Below, piece after piece: positions 43,273 to 51,452 of a DNA stretch of 64,000 nt. The DNA is from Acidithiobacillus ferridurans (GTDB lineage: Bacteria; Pseudomonadota; Gammaproteobacteria; Acidithiobacillales; Acidithiobacillaceae). The notes under the pieces were generated by a model. The model did not search any database. It had not been told where the DNA came from and saw only the letters and a list, made by a program, of their open reading frames with translations. Within the stretch, counting starts at the first letter, position 1. Each line of letters starts with the position of its first letter. The stretch spans positions 2,683,501-2,747,500 of the forward strand of contig NZ_AP018795.1 of assembly GCF_003966655.1 (NCBI RefSeq), written 5' to 3'. The translations under genes and the position numbers were made by a program.

Positions 43273-43610
43273 ATTCGAGCAGCCGGATCTGGCTCGCGGC
43301 AGCGCCCGTAGATATGCGGTTAGGCTTTGATGGCCTGGCGGCCAAGGTACAGGGGGTATTGGCTGCCGATCCTTTTTGCGGTCATGCTTTTGTCTTTCGC
43401 AACCGCCGAGGGGATCGTCTGAAATTGTTACTGTGGGATGGACTGGGCTTCTGGCTGGTGTATCGCCGTCTGGATCAGGGACGACTCCATTGGCCCCGCG
43501 CCGATGCCGGTGCCATAGAACTCTCCGCTGCGCAGTGGGCGATGCTGGTAGAGGGGCGCCCGTGGACGCCGTTACCGAGCCTGGAAAAATGCACACCAAC
43601 ACTGCTGTAA
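43263..43610 (+). CDS. tnpB: IS66 accessory protein TnpB (Orf2)
   Basis: A 115-residue protein with the IS66 Orf2 pattern: IWLAAAPVDMRLGFDGLAAK near the N-terminus, then FCGHAFVFRNRRGDRLKLLL and WDGLGFWLVYRRLDQGR. It overlaps tnpA, which implies coupled translation, and is needed with TnpA and TnpC for IS66 movement. Confidence 0.95.
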   Translation: MWLNSSSRIWLAAAPVDMRLGFDGLAAKVQGVLAADPFCGHAFVFRNRRGDRLKLLLWDGLGFWLVYRRLDQGRLHWPRADAGAIELSAAQWAMLVEGRPWTPLPSLEKCTPTLL

Positions 43611-43659
43611 CTAGCGGGAATTTCTTGTATAAATAGCCCAGTTCCGATACTATTTTCTG

Positions 43660-45297
43660 ATGATTTCAGCGCCGCAAACGCCTCTTCCCACCAGCCCGGA
43701 CGCCCTGCGCGATCTGGTGCTGAGCCTGCTGCAACAGCAGGAGGAACAGGAAGCGGAACGCACCCGGATCATCGCCCAACAGCAAGCGGCCATTGCCCTG
43801 CGCGATGAAACCATCGCCCGCCTGGAAAGCACCATCGCCAAACTGCAGCGCTGGCGATTCGGACGCCGTTCGGAAAAGCTCTCTCCCGACCAGATCAGTC
43901 TTTGGGAAGAAGCGCTGGATACCGAAATCGCGGCGATGGAAAGCCTCCTCGAAACCGTTCTGGAAGACAGTGCGGCCGTGACCGCTGGCCGTGCAGAGGG
44001 AGCAGCCGCCGACGCGCAGACCGTAGCGGTCCCCGCCCGTCCCGTACGCCGGCACCCCGGCCGCATGGCGATCCCCGCCCATCTGCCCCGGGTAGAAGTA
44101 CGTCACGATCCCAAGACTTGCACTTGCGCGCAATGTGGGGGTCCACTCGAAACGGTCGGGGAAGAGATCAGCGAAAAACTGGATTATATCCCCGGACGCT
44201 TCCAGGTGATTCGCCATATCCGCCCCAAACTGGTCTGCCGCCCCTGCGGTACCCTCGAAAGTCCGGCATTACCGGCACAGGTGATTGACAAGGGCTTGCC
44301 CACGGCGCGCCTGGTGGCCCATGTGATGACGGCGAAACACGTGGATCACCTGCCTTTGTACCGGCAGGAAACCCAGTACCAGCGAGCGGGCGTACCGATC
44401 TCTCGCGCCACCCTCTGCAGCTGGCTGGGTCAGGGCGAATACTGGATCAGCCTGCTCGCCGAAGCCTGCAAAAGGGCCTTGCTGGAAGGAAAGATTCTGC
44501 ACGCCGACGAGACGCCCTTGCCCGTCCTCAACCCCGGCAGCGGCAAGACGGACAAAGCCTATCTCTGGGTGTATCGCAGCCAGGCGGATGCCCCGCATCC
44601 CGTCGTGGTCTTTGATTATGCCCCGGACCGTAAGGGGATCCACGCGCAACACTTCCTGGGCGACTGGAAAGGCATTCTCCAGACCGATGACTATGGGGGG
44701 TATGATGCCCTCTACCGCAAGGAACAGATCATCGAAGCGGGATGCTGGGCGCATGTCCGCCGCCACTTCTATGACGTGGAACAGCGGGGTCCCAGTCCGG
44801 TAGCCCAGAAGGCCCTGGCCTGGATCGTCAAACTCTACGCCATCGAAGCGGAGATCAAGGAATCTCTACCAGATCAGAAAGTCGCCGCCCGGCAGCAGCG
44901 TGCCGGTCCCCTGCTGGAAGCCTTCCATGCCTGGCTCACGGAAACCCAGATGCAGGTGGCGCCGAAAAGTGGCATCGCTAAAGCCATCGGCTATGCCCTC
45001 AACCGTTGGAAAGCACTGACGCTCTACCTCGAAGAAGGACAACTCAGCATCGATAATAATCCGGTGGAGCGAGCGCTGCGGGGCGTGGCCATTGGTCGCA
45101 AGAATTTTTTATTTGTTGGAAATGATGCCGGTGGCGAGCGTGCCGCGTCCTTCTACAGCATCATCGAAACGTGCAAACTCAACGGCATCGAGCCCTTCGC
45201 GTACCTCTGTGACGTGCTCGAAAAGCTCCCGACCTGGCCCAACAAAAAACTCCACGAACTCTTGCCGTGGAACTGGAAAAAATCTGCATTAGCCTGA
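43660..45297 (+). CDS. tnpC: IS66-family transposase TnpC
   Basis: A 545-residue transposase. The N-terminal coiled coil (leucine/glutamine-rich, residues 15-75) is followed by a zinc-finger-like CTCAQCGG...CRPCG region. The DDE catalytic domain has Asp in LHADETPLPVL, Asp in LQTDDYGGYDALY, and Glu in the C-terminal NNPVERALRGVAIGRKNFLF block. The IS66 C-terminal tail KLNGIEPFAYLCDVLEKLP is present. It is full length and open. Confidence 0.96.
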   Translation: MISAPQTPLPTSPDALRDLVLSLLQQQEEQEAERTRIIAQQQAAIALRDETIARLESTIAKLQRWRFGRRSEKLSPDQISLWEEALDTEIAAMESLLETVLEDSAAVTAGRAEGAAADAQTVAVPARPVRRHPGRMAIPAHLPRVEVRHDPKTCTCAQCGGPLETVGEEISEKLDYIPGRFQVIRHIRPKLVCRPCGTLESPALPAQVIDKGLPTARLVAHVMTAKHVDHLPLYRQETQYQRAGVPISRATLCSWLGQGEYWISLLAEACKRALLEGKILHADETPLPVLNPGSGKTDKAYLWVYRSQADAPHPVVVFDYAPDRKGIHAQHFLGDWKGILQTDDYGGYDALYRKEQIIEAGCWAHVRRHFYDVEQRGPSPVAQKALAWIVKLYAIEAEIKESLPDQKVAARQQRAGPLLEAFHAWLTETQMQVAPKSGIAKAIGYALNRWKALTLYLEEGQLSIDNNPVERALRGVAIGRKNFLFVGNDAGGERAASFYSIIETCKLNGIEPFAYLCDVLEKLPTWPNKKLHELLPWNWKKSALA

Positions 45298-45436
45298 TTG
45301 GCGCCAACCCGCAAGGGTGGGTTGGCTGAACGTTTACCTTCATGCGGAGCCTGCGCCAAATACCGCGCAAGGTCGCCAGCTACTTTCGGCATCCCGCTGC
45401 TCGCTACGCCATGTCGGATATTTAAGGGTCGGATGA

Positions 45437-45691
45437 ATATTACTGGCAGACGCTTTTGAGGCTGCCAGCCAGGCATCGTTTGGTCCGAAGAGCAAAGTGC
45501 TAGTCAACGTCAAAGCATCGTTCAAAACCGGCAGCTTTGGTGTAGACTTTACTTTGGCATCCGGGATGCTCCAGTCAACAATGCACCGGATCCATAGGTT
45601 CCCCATCGTGACATTGGTCCGTGACGGAGGGAAGGGGGTGTTCATCCGATTACCTGAAAATCGAAACCACCATTATTTGTTGCTAACTTGA
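45437..45691 (+). pseudogene. Possible remnant of an unknown beta-rich protein
   Basis: The open frame after a stop at 45434-45436 reads ADAFEAASQASFGPKSKVLV then NVKASFKTGSFGVDFTLASG. This alternates like a genuine beta-strand domain and not like a shadow frame. No start codon with a ribosome site precedes it and the end drifts. It may be part of the gene interrupted by IS66. The family is not identified, and the minus-strand frame here is no better. Confidence 0.25.
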
Positions 45692-45712
45692 TCAACCATA
45701 AGGAGAAACGCA

Positions 45713-46129
45713 ATGCATAGTAAAAATAATCCTATTGTTTGGTTTGAAATTTACGTTCAAGACATGGAGCGTGCCAAAAGCTTCTACGAAGCAGTTCTCG
45801 CAATCAAGCTGTGTGAAATGCCCGCTCCGACAGCGGAAATGACTATGGAAATGTGGTCTTTCCCCATGGACAGAGAAGCCGGGATGAACACCTACGGTGC
45901 TGGCGGCATGCTAGTAAAAATGGAAGGCAAATCCTCTGGGGTTGGTGGCACCCTAGTATATTTTGGTTGCGAAGACTGTGCTGTTGAAGCGGCACGTGCC
46001 GTTGCGCATGGCGGTATTTTGATCAAAGAAAAAACATCTATCGGTGAACATGGTTTCATCGCTCTTGTTCAGGATACGGAAGGCAATATGATTGGCTTTC
46101 ATTCAATGGTATGTAAACCTAGCGAATAA
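45713..46129 (+). CDS. VOC-family (glyoxalase/bleomycin-resistance-like) protein
   Basis: A 138-residue VOC-fold protein. The first half is NPIVWFEIYVQDMERAKSFY, EAVLAIKLCEMP; the second half contains LVYFGCEDCAVEAARAVAHG, GILIKEKTSIGEHGFIALVQ and DTEGNMIGFHS, the usual last metal-ligand strand. An AAGGAGAA ribosome site precedes the ATG. Members bind metal and small molecules or antibiotics; the substrate is unknown. Its lower GC suggests it belongs to the transferred region. Confidence 0.88.
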   Translation: MHSKNNPIVWFEIYVQDMERAKSFYEAVLAIKLCEMPAPTAEMTMEMWSFPMDREAGMNTYGAGGMLVKMEGKSSGVGGTLVYFGCEDCAVEAARAVAHGGILIKEKTSIGEHGFIALVQDTEGNMIGFHSMVCKPSE

Positions 46130-46153
46130 GGTCAGATTATGCTTAGCTCCGGT

Positions 46154-46189
46154 GTCAGGATTTGAACCGTTTGTTGGTCAAATTCTGAC
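46154..46189. repeat. Imperfect inverted repeat downstream of the VOC gene
   Basis: GTCAGGATTTGAACC and GGTCAAATTCTGAC pair around a GTTTGTT loop. There is no T-run, so it is a weak terminator candidate. The rest of 46130-46428 shows no gene. Confidence 0.5.
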
Positions 46190-46428
46190 CGCCCCCCGGT
46201 CTCGAAACTGGTCTGCTCTATAATGGGTACGGGGCATGGGCTCTTGACATTACACCAAGCTTCAATGTTTACCATGGTCCAGTGGTGGGCTATACGCAGA
46301 GTATCAGTGATTATCCGTGGCCGAGGTTCCACTCCGGCACATGGCTGATGCCCTGTGCAATCGAATGTCAGTTCATACGGGCGGTTTTATTCATTCCTTT
46401 ACACCTAATTTTCAACAGGAGAGAACCC

Positions 46429-46653
46429 ATGAGCGATATCAGGCTGAAGATCACCGGCATGACCTGCGGACACTGCGTGCGGGCCGTGACCAAGGCGCTG
46501 GAAGGCGTACCTGGTGTAGAAAAAGCGGACGTTACGTTGGAGCCGGGAGAAGCCGTGGTGCATGGCCTAGCGGATACCGCCACGCTGATCGCCGTGGTCA
46601 GGGAGGAGGGCTATGAGGCGGAAGAGTGCAAAAAGTCACAGAGCGGATCGTAG
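46429..46653 (+). CDS. Heavy-metal-associated (HMA) domain protein, copper-chaperone-like
   Basis: A 74-residue ferredoxin-like HMA domain starting MSDIRLKITGMTCGHCVRAV, with the metal-binding GMTCGHC loop (Cys about 13 and 16). The end reads VVREEGYEAEECKK. The length fits CopZ/MerP-like metallochaperones that carry Cu(I) or Hg(II). The AGGAGAG ribosome site fixes the start; the longer upstream frame is rejected. No P-type ATPase is next to it. Metal handling suits an organism from metal-rich acid habitats. Confidence 0.9.
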   Translation: MSDIRLKITGMTCGHCVRAVTKALEGVPGVEKADVTLEPGEAVVHGLADTATLIAVVREEGYEAEECKKSQSGS

Positions 46654-46899
46654 CTGCAAATGGCTTGGGACAAGCCGGCGCACCGGAAACAGGCGTATGG
46701 CGGATCCGCGACAAGGCAACTATATGATTTTCCATTATTATAAGAGGGATGGACAGTTTTCTGTCGCTGACACCGGACACTTTTATGGCAGAAAATGTCA
46801 CCAGAATTCCGCAAAACTCATATAAAAACAAGGGGTATTTCAATTGGCATGAATATTGATATTGCTGGTTCGCAGTTTCAACCTTGAGGAGTAAGTAAC

Positions 46900-47091
46900 A
46901 TGTCCATGAAAACTTCTGCTATTGCTATTGTCATGATGTCTGCCTTCGCAGTTTCCACCGCCTTTGCGGCGACGCCAGCCAAGGCTCCGGCGAAACACCC
47001 AGCCAAAGTGGCCACGCACAAGGCCGTCGCGCATAAGGCCGTTGCGCACAAGGCTCCTGTGAAAAAAGCCACAGCCAAGAAAGGTTACTAA
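46900..47091 (+). CDS. Small basic exported peptide, acid-shock (Asr)-like
   Basis: A 63-residue protein. Residues 1-23 are a signal peptide (SAIAIVMMSAFAVSTAFA). The mature part is almost only Ala, Lys, Pro, His, Val and Thr, with repeated KAVAHKAVAHKAPVKKA units. This composition resembles the Asr acid-shock periplasmic protein, though length and sequence differ. A GAGGAG ribosome site and a following strong terminator show a real single-gene unit. A role in the periplasm under acid stress is inference. Confidence 0.75.
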   Translation: MSMKTSAIAIVMMSAFAVSTAFAATPAKAPAKHPAKVATHKAVAHKAVAHKAPVKKATAKKGY

Positions 47092-47114
47092 GGGGAACTT
47101 CCCTAAGTAGGAAA

Positions 47115-47139
47115 AAGGGGCCTTCTGGCCCCCTTTTTT
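47115..47139 (+). terminator. Terminator of the Asr-like gene
   Basis: Stem GGGGCC-TTCT-GGCCCC with flanking A and T runs (AAAAA...TTTTTT). It lies about 25 bases after the stop. Confidence 0.93.
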
Positions 47140-47229
47140 ATTTGGGGGAGCGGGTATCGGGCCCATTCCAGGGGTGCCAATCTGCTCAAATTCGCTATAT
47201 GATTGGTGCGTAAACGGAAAGGAACCCCC

Positions 47230-47496
47230 ATGTTGCACTGGATCACCGACAGCCGCGCCGGTTTTGTGGCGTTACTGATGGTCGCCTTCATCGTGGCGAT
47301 AGGCGTGTATGTGTTACCTGCTCTGATGGCCTGGAGCATGGATAGCCCGCACCGGATACCCATCACCCTGCTGGATCTATTGCTCGGCTGGACCGTCCTC
47401 GGCTGGGTTGCCGCGCTGATCTGGGCAGTCATGAGTGGCAATGGCGATAATTTTGACGACGACCGTCCACCCCGCCGCCAGGAGCCCTGGATGTGA
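47230..47496 (+). CDS. Superinfection-immunity-like membrane protein
   Basis: An 88-residue protein with two membrane helices (GFVALLMVAFIVAIGVYVLP and LDLLLGWTVLGWVAALIWAV). The second carries the N/D-LLLGWT-xx-GW-xxALIWA pattern of the superinfection-immunity (Imm) family known from T4. Bacterial homologues are common, often without a known immunity role. The start at 47230 follows GGAACCCCC. The acidic/arginine-rich tail is cytoplasmic. Confidence 0.75.
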   Translation: MLHWITDSRAGFVALLMVAFIVAIGVYVLPALMAWSMDSPHRIPITLLDLLLGWTVLGWVAALIWAVMSGNGDNFDDDRPPRRQEPWM

Positions 47497-47657
47497 TAGA
47501 GTCTAGGTCGGAACGGCGATGCTTGCGGCATGGATGCTCTGCACACTCATCCCGGAATCATCAGCGACAGGAAATGATATGAACACCGCAGTAACTATGG
47601 GCCTTACCGCAACCGGGCGGATTTTTGGGCAGTCCGGACCATTCCGGATTTGGGTGG

Positions 47658-48155
47658 ATGCCTGATTTGAAAACATCTCCATTGGTCATTTTCACCGTGG
47701 GCACCGCGGCCTCTGGTAAAAGCACCTGGGCTCGATCGGTGCAGTCCCGTTATACGGGGTTGCGTATCGCTATTATCGAAAGAGACGGGATTCGGGTTTC
47801 CCTGCACGAGGGGAAGATCGAGGGGGTGTTTTCCTGGTCGGCGTGGAACCCTGCCCTGGAAGGTAAGGTCCAGCAGCTTTGGGAACGGCAGGTGCGGAGT
47901 GCCATCGGTACGCACGATGTCCTTGTCCTTGCCGACACCCATCTGGATGTCGACGATCTGGCAAAAAAAGCACAATGGTTGCGGGATCAGGGGGTCACGG
48001 AGATGTCTGTGCATTACTTCCCGGCCTTGCCGCTGATGGAGCTCATCCGCCGCGATCGGGGAAGGGGCCACCCGGTAGGTGGCGAAGTGCTCAGGGAGCA
48101 CATCAAAAAGCTGGAGCCGGAGGACCGCTACTGGGAGGCTGTGGAGGGCCTTTAA
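47658..48155 (+). CDS. P-loop kinase-like ATPase (AAA_33 type)
   Basis: A 165-residue P-loop protein. Walker A is FTVGTAASGKSTWARSV (about residues 13-29), followed by AIIERDGIRVSLHEG, where an Asp is typical of the polynucleotide-kinase-like group, and VLVLADTHLDVDD as a Walker B-like strand. ELIRRDRGRGHPVGGEVL forms the lid arginines, as in T4 Pnk-type kinases. The substrate could be a nucleic acid end or a small molecule. The start at 47658 is chosen over upstream codons without homology. Confidence 0.75.
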   Translation: MPDLKTSPLVIFTVGTAASGKSTWARSVQSRYTGLRIAIIERDGIRVSLHEGKIEGVFSWSAWNPALEGKVQQLWERQVRSAIGTHDVLVLADTHLDVDDLAKKAQWLRDQGVTEMSVHYFPALPLMELIRRDRGRGHPVGGEVLREHIKKLEPEDRYWEAVEGL

Positions 48156-48574
48156 CTACCGCGATTCAGATGGAACCTTGGTCCAGATGGTATTGCCGCC
48201 GAGCCACGAAAAGCCGACATAACCGTACACCTTGAGTTTGCGGGAATCCAGAGTCGTCAGTGTGCCATGATAGTAGGTTTTGCTGTTGGGGTCGTAAATG
48301 CGGCCCTTTGCCCATTCCCCCGGACGTCTGGGCACGAAGTCCGCCAGAATTTGCGGCTGCCCCTTGGCGCGGGCCTGCTGCACAGTGTCCTGCATATGTC
48401 TCACGCTCTGTCCGAAAATCATACCATTTTTTGCGTAAATGCGGATGTATCCATTGCCCCCGCAGTTTGCCACAAGCCGGTAATGCTCTCGCGCCCTGAG
48501 CCTGCAAAAGCGATACCGATACTCCCCAAAAGTAGCCCGGTGAGGACGAGACAACGAGCTAAAAGATGTTTCAT
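48156..48574 (-). pseudogene. DUF2147-type exported protein, one frameshift
   Basis: The start at 48574 begins a signal peptide (LLARCLVLTGLLLGSIGIAF) and reads ESITGLWQTAG. The frame is lost at the five C of 48457-48461. One more base would join it to NGYIRIYAKNGMIFGQSVRH, EWAKGRIYDPNSKTYYHGTL and LKVYGYVGFSWLGGNTIWTK, the classical DUF2147 strand pattern. Repaired, the protein is about 139 residues and periplasmic. It is divergent from lexA. The function of the family is unknown. Confidence 0.78.
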
Positions 48575-48707
48575 TCCTTGACCTTCCCAGCCTTGTGTCC
48601 CTACATACACAAATTTATGTTGCAAAATTTTAACAATATGAGCAACGGCTGGCAACTGCGGCCGGATGGCGGCGCTGTCCTGTATCGGGCCTTGCATTCT
48701 GCAGTGA

Positions 48708-48727
48708 TACTGTATAAAAATATAGCC
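48708..48727. promoter_or_regulatory. Putative LexA (SOS) box upstream of lexA
   Basis: TACTGTATAAAAATATAG resembles the gammaproteobacterial SOS box (CTG-N10-CAG): CTGTATAAAA on the left, a degenerate TATAG on the right. It lies about 45 bases before the lexA start, in promoter position. Confidence 0.65.
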
Positions 48728-48768
48728 ATCGCCAGCAGGTGGATCCGCTGGCCCTCAGGAGATATTGC

Positions 48769-49386
48769 ATGGATGAACTTACCCCCCGGCAGTCCGAAAT
48801 TCTCGGCTGGATTCGTACCCGTATGGCGGAAGACAGTCTGCCGCCTACCCGTGCGGAGTTGATGCGGGCCTTTGGCTTCCGTTCACCCAATGCTGCCGAA
48901 AGTCACCTGCGGGTACTGGCGCGCAAGGGCTATATCCTGCTGCAGAATGGTACGGCCAGGGGCATCCGCCTCTGTGCAAGCGAAGAAGAAACCGGTTTGC
49001 CGCTGATCGGGCGCGTGGCCGCCGGGCAACCCATGCTGGCCGAAGAGTTCCGGGAAGGGCAGTTGCCCGTCGACCCAAAGCTCTTTTCGCCAGGCGCCGA
49101 TTACCTGTTGCGCGTGCAGGGCATGAGTATGCGTGATGCCGGCATTCTCGATGGCGATATTCTCGCCGTCCGTCACGATGCCTCGCTCACTCCCCAGGAT
49201 GGTCAAATGGTAGTGGCCCGGGTCAACGGTGAGGTGACGGTCAAACGCTGGAAGCGGGATGGCAAGCAGGTCTGGCTGCTGCCGGAAAACCCGGATTTCT
49301 CCCCTATTTCTGTGGATTTGCAACGCGACAGTCTGACAATCGAAGGCGTGGTGGTCGGACTGCTGCGTATCGGAGGCAACTTATGA
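48769..49386 (+). CDS. lexA: LexA repressor
   Basis: A 205-residue SOS repressor/autoprotease. The N-terminal winged helix reads LTPRQSEILGWIRTRM, then SLPPTRAELMRAFGFRSPNA. The self-cleavage site is Ala85-Gly86 in GRVAAGQPML, the catalytic Ser is about S120 (VQGMSMRDAG) and Lys about K159 (VTVKRWK). All three are intact, so RecA-induced cleavage should work. The start at 48769 has a CAGGAGA ribosome site. It heads a four-gene mutagenesis operon; the stop overlaps imuA (ATGA). Confidence 0.95.
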   Translation: MDELTPRQSEILGWIRTRMAEDSLPPTRAELMRAFGFRSPNAAESHLRVLARKGYILLQNGTARGIRLCASEEETGLPLIGRVAAGQPMLAEEFREGQLPVDPKLFSPGADYLLRVQGMSMRDAGILDGDILAVRHDASLTPQDGQMVVARVNGEVTVKRWKRDGKQVWLLPENPDFSPISVDLQRDSLTIEGVVVGLLRIGGNL

Positions 49387-50027
49387 ATCCATCCGCACAT
49401 AAAACCGCCGTCGACACCCTGTTGAGCAACCATCCCCAGCACTTGTGGCGGGGTCTGAATAATCAGCGGACGCCGGGCGTGGCGGCGCACTGGCCGGATC
49501 TGGAGCGGTTGGTAGGTGACTGGCCACGTGGCGCCATCACTGAAGTGGTCAGCGCTCTGGACGGTATCGGAGAACTGCGTCTGGTGCTGCCCGCCGTGGC
49601 GGAACTGAGTCAGCGCGAGGCGCGCTGGATACTCTGGGTCGCGCCTCCACATATCCCCTATCCGGCAGCACTGGCGGCTGCCGGTGTCGATCTTGCACGG
49701 ATGCTGGTGCTGCATCCACGCAAGGGCCAGAATACGCTCTGGGCGCTGGAACTGGCTCTGCGTTCCGGCAGTTGCAGCGCGGTGCTGGCCTGGCCGCCGA
49801 CTCTACAAGATATCCAGTGGCGTCGCCTGCAATTGGCGGCCGAGGCGGGCAACAGTCTGGCCTTCTTCTTTTTCCGCCAAAGCAACGTCGCTACGGTGCC
49901 CGTTGCCTTGCGTCTGGGTCTGCACCCTGCCCCACAAGGAATCGACGTGAACGTCCGTAAACGTCGTGGTGCCATGCCGACGCGGGGTATGGTGGCGCTC
50001 AGCGACCAACTGGCGCTGGCGTTCTGA
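49383..50027 (+). CDS. imuA: ImuA, translesion synthesis associated RecA/SulA-like protein
   Basis: A 214-residue protein with a degenerate RecA-like core: HLWRGLNNQR..., then GAITEVVSALDGIGELRLVL, ARWILWVAPPHIPYPAALAA, AGVDLARMLVLHP and SCSAVLAWPPTLQDIQWRRL. This is the pattern of ImuA in lexA-imuA-imuB-dnaE2 cassettes. A Walker A lysine is not evident. It supports ImuB/DnaE2 in mutagenic bypass of DNA damage. It is coupled to lexA by ATGA and lies 6 bases before imuB. Confidence 0.9.
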   Translation: MNPSAHKTAVDTLLSNHPQHLWRGLNNQRTPGVAAHWPDLERLVGDWPRGAITEVVSALDGIGELRLVLPAVAELSQREARWILWVAPPHIPYPAALAAAGVDLARMLVLHPRKGQNTLWALELALRSGSCSAVLAWPPTLQDIQWRRLQLAAEAGNSLAFFFFRQSNVATVPVALRLGLHPAPQGIDVNVRKRRGAMPTRGMVALSDQLALAF

Positions 50028-50033
50028 AACCCA

Positions 50034-51452
50034 ATGTACTGGCTGGCGATACAGTTTCCGCGTTTGGGCGTGGAGCTTCGGGAACGGGTGCAGGCAGAAG
50101 CGGCCGCGCTGGCGCTGGTGGACGCGCAGGGCAGTGCTGGAACCTTGTTGCAGGTCAACGCGACAGCGTTTCAGGCGGGACTACGAACGGGCATGACGAC
50201 GGCGCGGGCTTTGGCTATGCTCCCGGAACTGCAACTCTGTACTCGCGACCCGGCTGCCGAAGTGCAGGCGCTCAGCCACTGGGCCAGGCTGCTTTATAGT
50301 CTGGCACCACGGGTAGTGCTGCTGGAGGAGATGTCCCCCGCCCTGGCGGTGGATATCTCCGGTAACACCCGCCTGCAGCAGGACGACACATTGTTGCAGG
50401 TCGTGGCGGCATGGGCTGCTGCGACGCGACTGAGTGTGCATGCCGGGGTGGCTCCGACACCCCTGGGTGCCGCCTTACTGGCGCAATGGCAAGGAACCAG
50501 TTCCGGTCCTGGCTCCAGCTTTTGCCCAGGGGCCGTCGACTGGGCGCTGCTCTGGCCGCGAATCCCCATAACTCTGCTGCCTTGTGCCGCCACCACCCGT
50601 GCGGCCCTGCTGGCCTTGGGGGTTCGTCATTGCGCCCAGCTTCAGGCCCTGGACCGTGCCGATCTGGTCAGGCGCCTTGGTCCCGAATCCTTGCATGTGC
50701 TGGATCGTCTGAGCGGTAGGATAGATGATCCGCGTCCCGCATTGTCTTTCCCGATGAATCCGGAAGTTTCCATCCCGCTGTACAGTGAAATCCGCCACTG
50801 GGAAGGCCTGCGCTTTGCCCTGCACCGTGCTTTACAGGATCTTCAGCTTCTTCTCCGGACGCAGGCGCAGGCCAGCCGCTCCTGGCTGCTGCAGTTGCAG
50901 GGTCGTGAGCGGCAATGGTCTTCCACGCTGGAGGTACGCGATCCTTCCACGAAGGTGGAAACATTGTTGACGCTCTGGCAATGGCGGTTACAACAACAGC
51001 CTCTGGATTTTGCCGTGCATACCCTGCACCTGCAGGCACTGGCGCCGCATCACTGGTCCGGGCGTCAGGCCACCTGGTGGCAGGACGAGGCGGAGGAGGC
51101 GCGCTGGCAGTTGGTGGAGCAATTGCGTCAGCGTCTGGGTGACGTTGCGGTATATGCCGTCGCCGGGGTGGCGGATCATCGCCCGGATTATGCCTGGCAG
51201 AGGGTACCGCCGGGAGCTGGGCAGGGAGAGGCCAATGCCGCTCGTCCCCTCTGGTTGCTGGCGCAGGCACTGCCGCTCCATGCCCCACCGCTCCTTCCGC
51301 CGGCGCAGGTAGAACGTATCGAAGGCGGCTGGTGGGATGGCCGCGATCAGAGCCGGGATTACTTCCGCTGGCGACATCCTGGCGGGGCTCTGTGCTGGGT
51401 GTATCGGGACCGGCGTCAGGGGCGTTTCTATGTGCAGGGCTATTTTGCCTGA
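50034..51452 (+). CDS. imuB: ImuB, Y-family polymerase-like mutasome protein
   Basis: A 472-residue protein related to Y-family polymerases. It begins MYWLAIQFPRLGVELRERVQ. The region where active polymerases carry catalytic acidic residues reads SPALAVDISGNTRLQQDD, and the N-terminal acidic pair is absent, as in other ImuB proteins, which act as a clamp-binding hub rather than a polymerase. The C-terminus (DYFRWRHPGGALCWVYRDRR) is typical. Its end overlaps dnaE2 by 23 bases. Confidence 0.92.
   Translation: MYWLAIQFPRLGVELRERVQAEAAALALVDAQGSAGTLLQVNATAFQAGLRTGMTTARALAMLPELQLCTRDPAAEVQALSHWARLLYSLAPRVVLLEEMSPALAVDISGNTRLQQDDTLLQVVAAWAAATRLSVHAGVAPTPLGAALLAQWQGTSSGPGSSFCPGAVDWALLWPRIPITLLPCAATTRAALLALGVRHCAQLQALDRADLVRRLGPESLHVLDRLSGRIDDPRPALSFPMNPEVSIPLYSEIRHWEGLRFALHRALQDLQLLLRTQAQASRSWLLQLQGRERQWSSTLEVRDPSTKVETLLTLWQWRLQQQPLDFAVHTLHLQALAPHHWSGRQATWWQDEAEEARWQLVEQLRQRLGDVAVYAVAGVADHRPDYAWQRVPPGAGQGEANAARPLWLLAQALPLHAPPLLPPAQVERIEGGWWDGRDQSRDYFRWRHPGGALCWVYRDRRQGRFYVQGYFA

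Larger units (their letters stand above)
42861..45337 (+). mobile_element. Complete IS66-family insertion sequence
   Basis: A 2477-bp element. The left end GTAAGCGTCTAAGCAACCCA and the right end (read on minus) GTAAACGTTCAGCCAACCCA are imperfect inverted repeats with the GTAA terminus usual for IS66. A perfect 8-bp target duplication CTTCATGC flanks it (42853-42860 and 45338-45345), the size expected for this family. It contains the three IS66 genes tnpA, tnpB and tnpC, all open. The intact ends and identical target repeats suggest recent insertion. Confidence 0.97.

Noticed and set aside
46413-46431. Shared leader AGGAGAGAACCCATGA before the HMA gene and the Phd gene at 36625
   Set aside because: Sixteen identical bases around a ribosome site and start codon can arise by chance; no further upstream identity was found, so no duplication is claimed.
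47580-47660. 26-codon ORF (MNTAVTMGLTATG...) ahead of the P-loop kinase
   Set aside because: It could be a leader peptide, but no attenuator hairpins or codon pattern support it; not enough to call.
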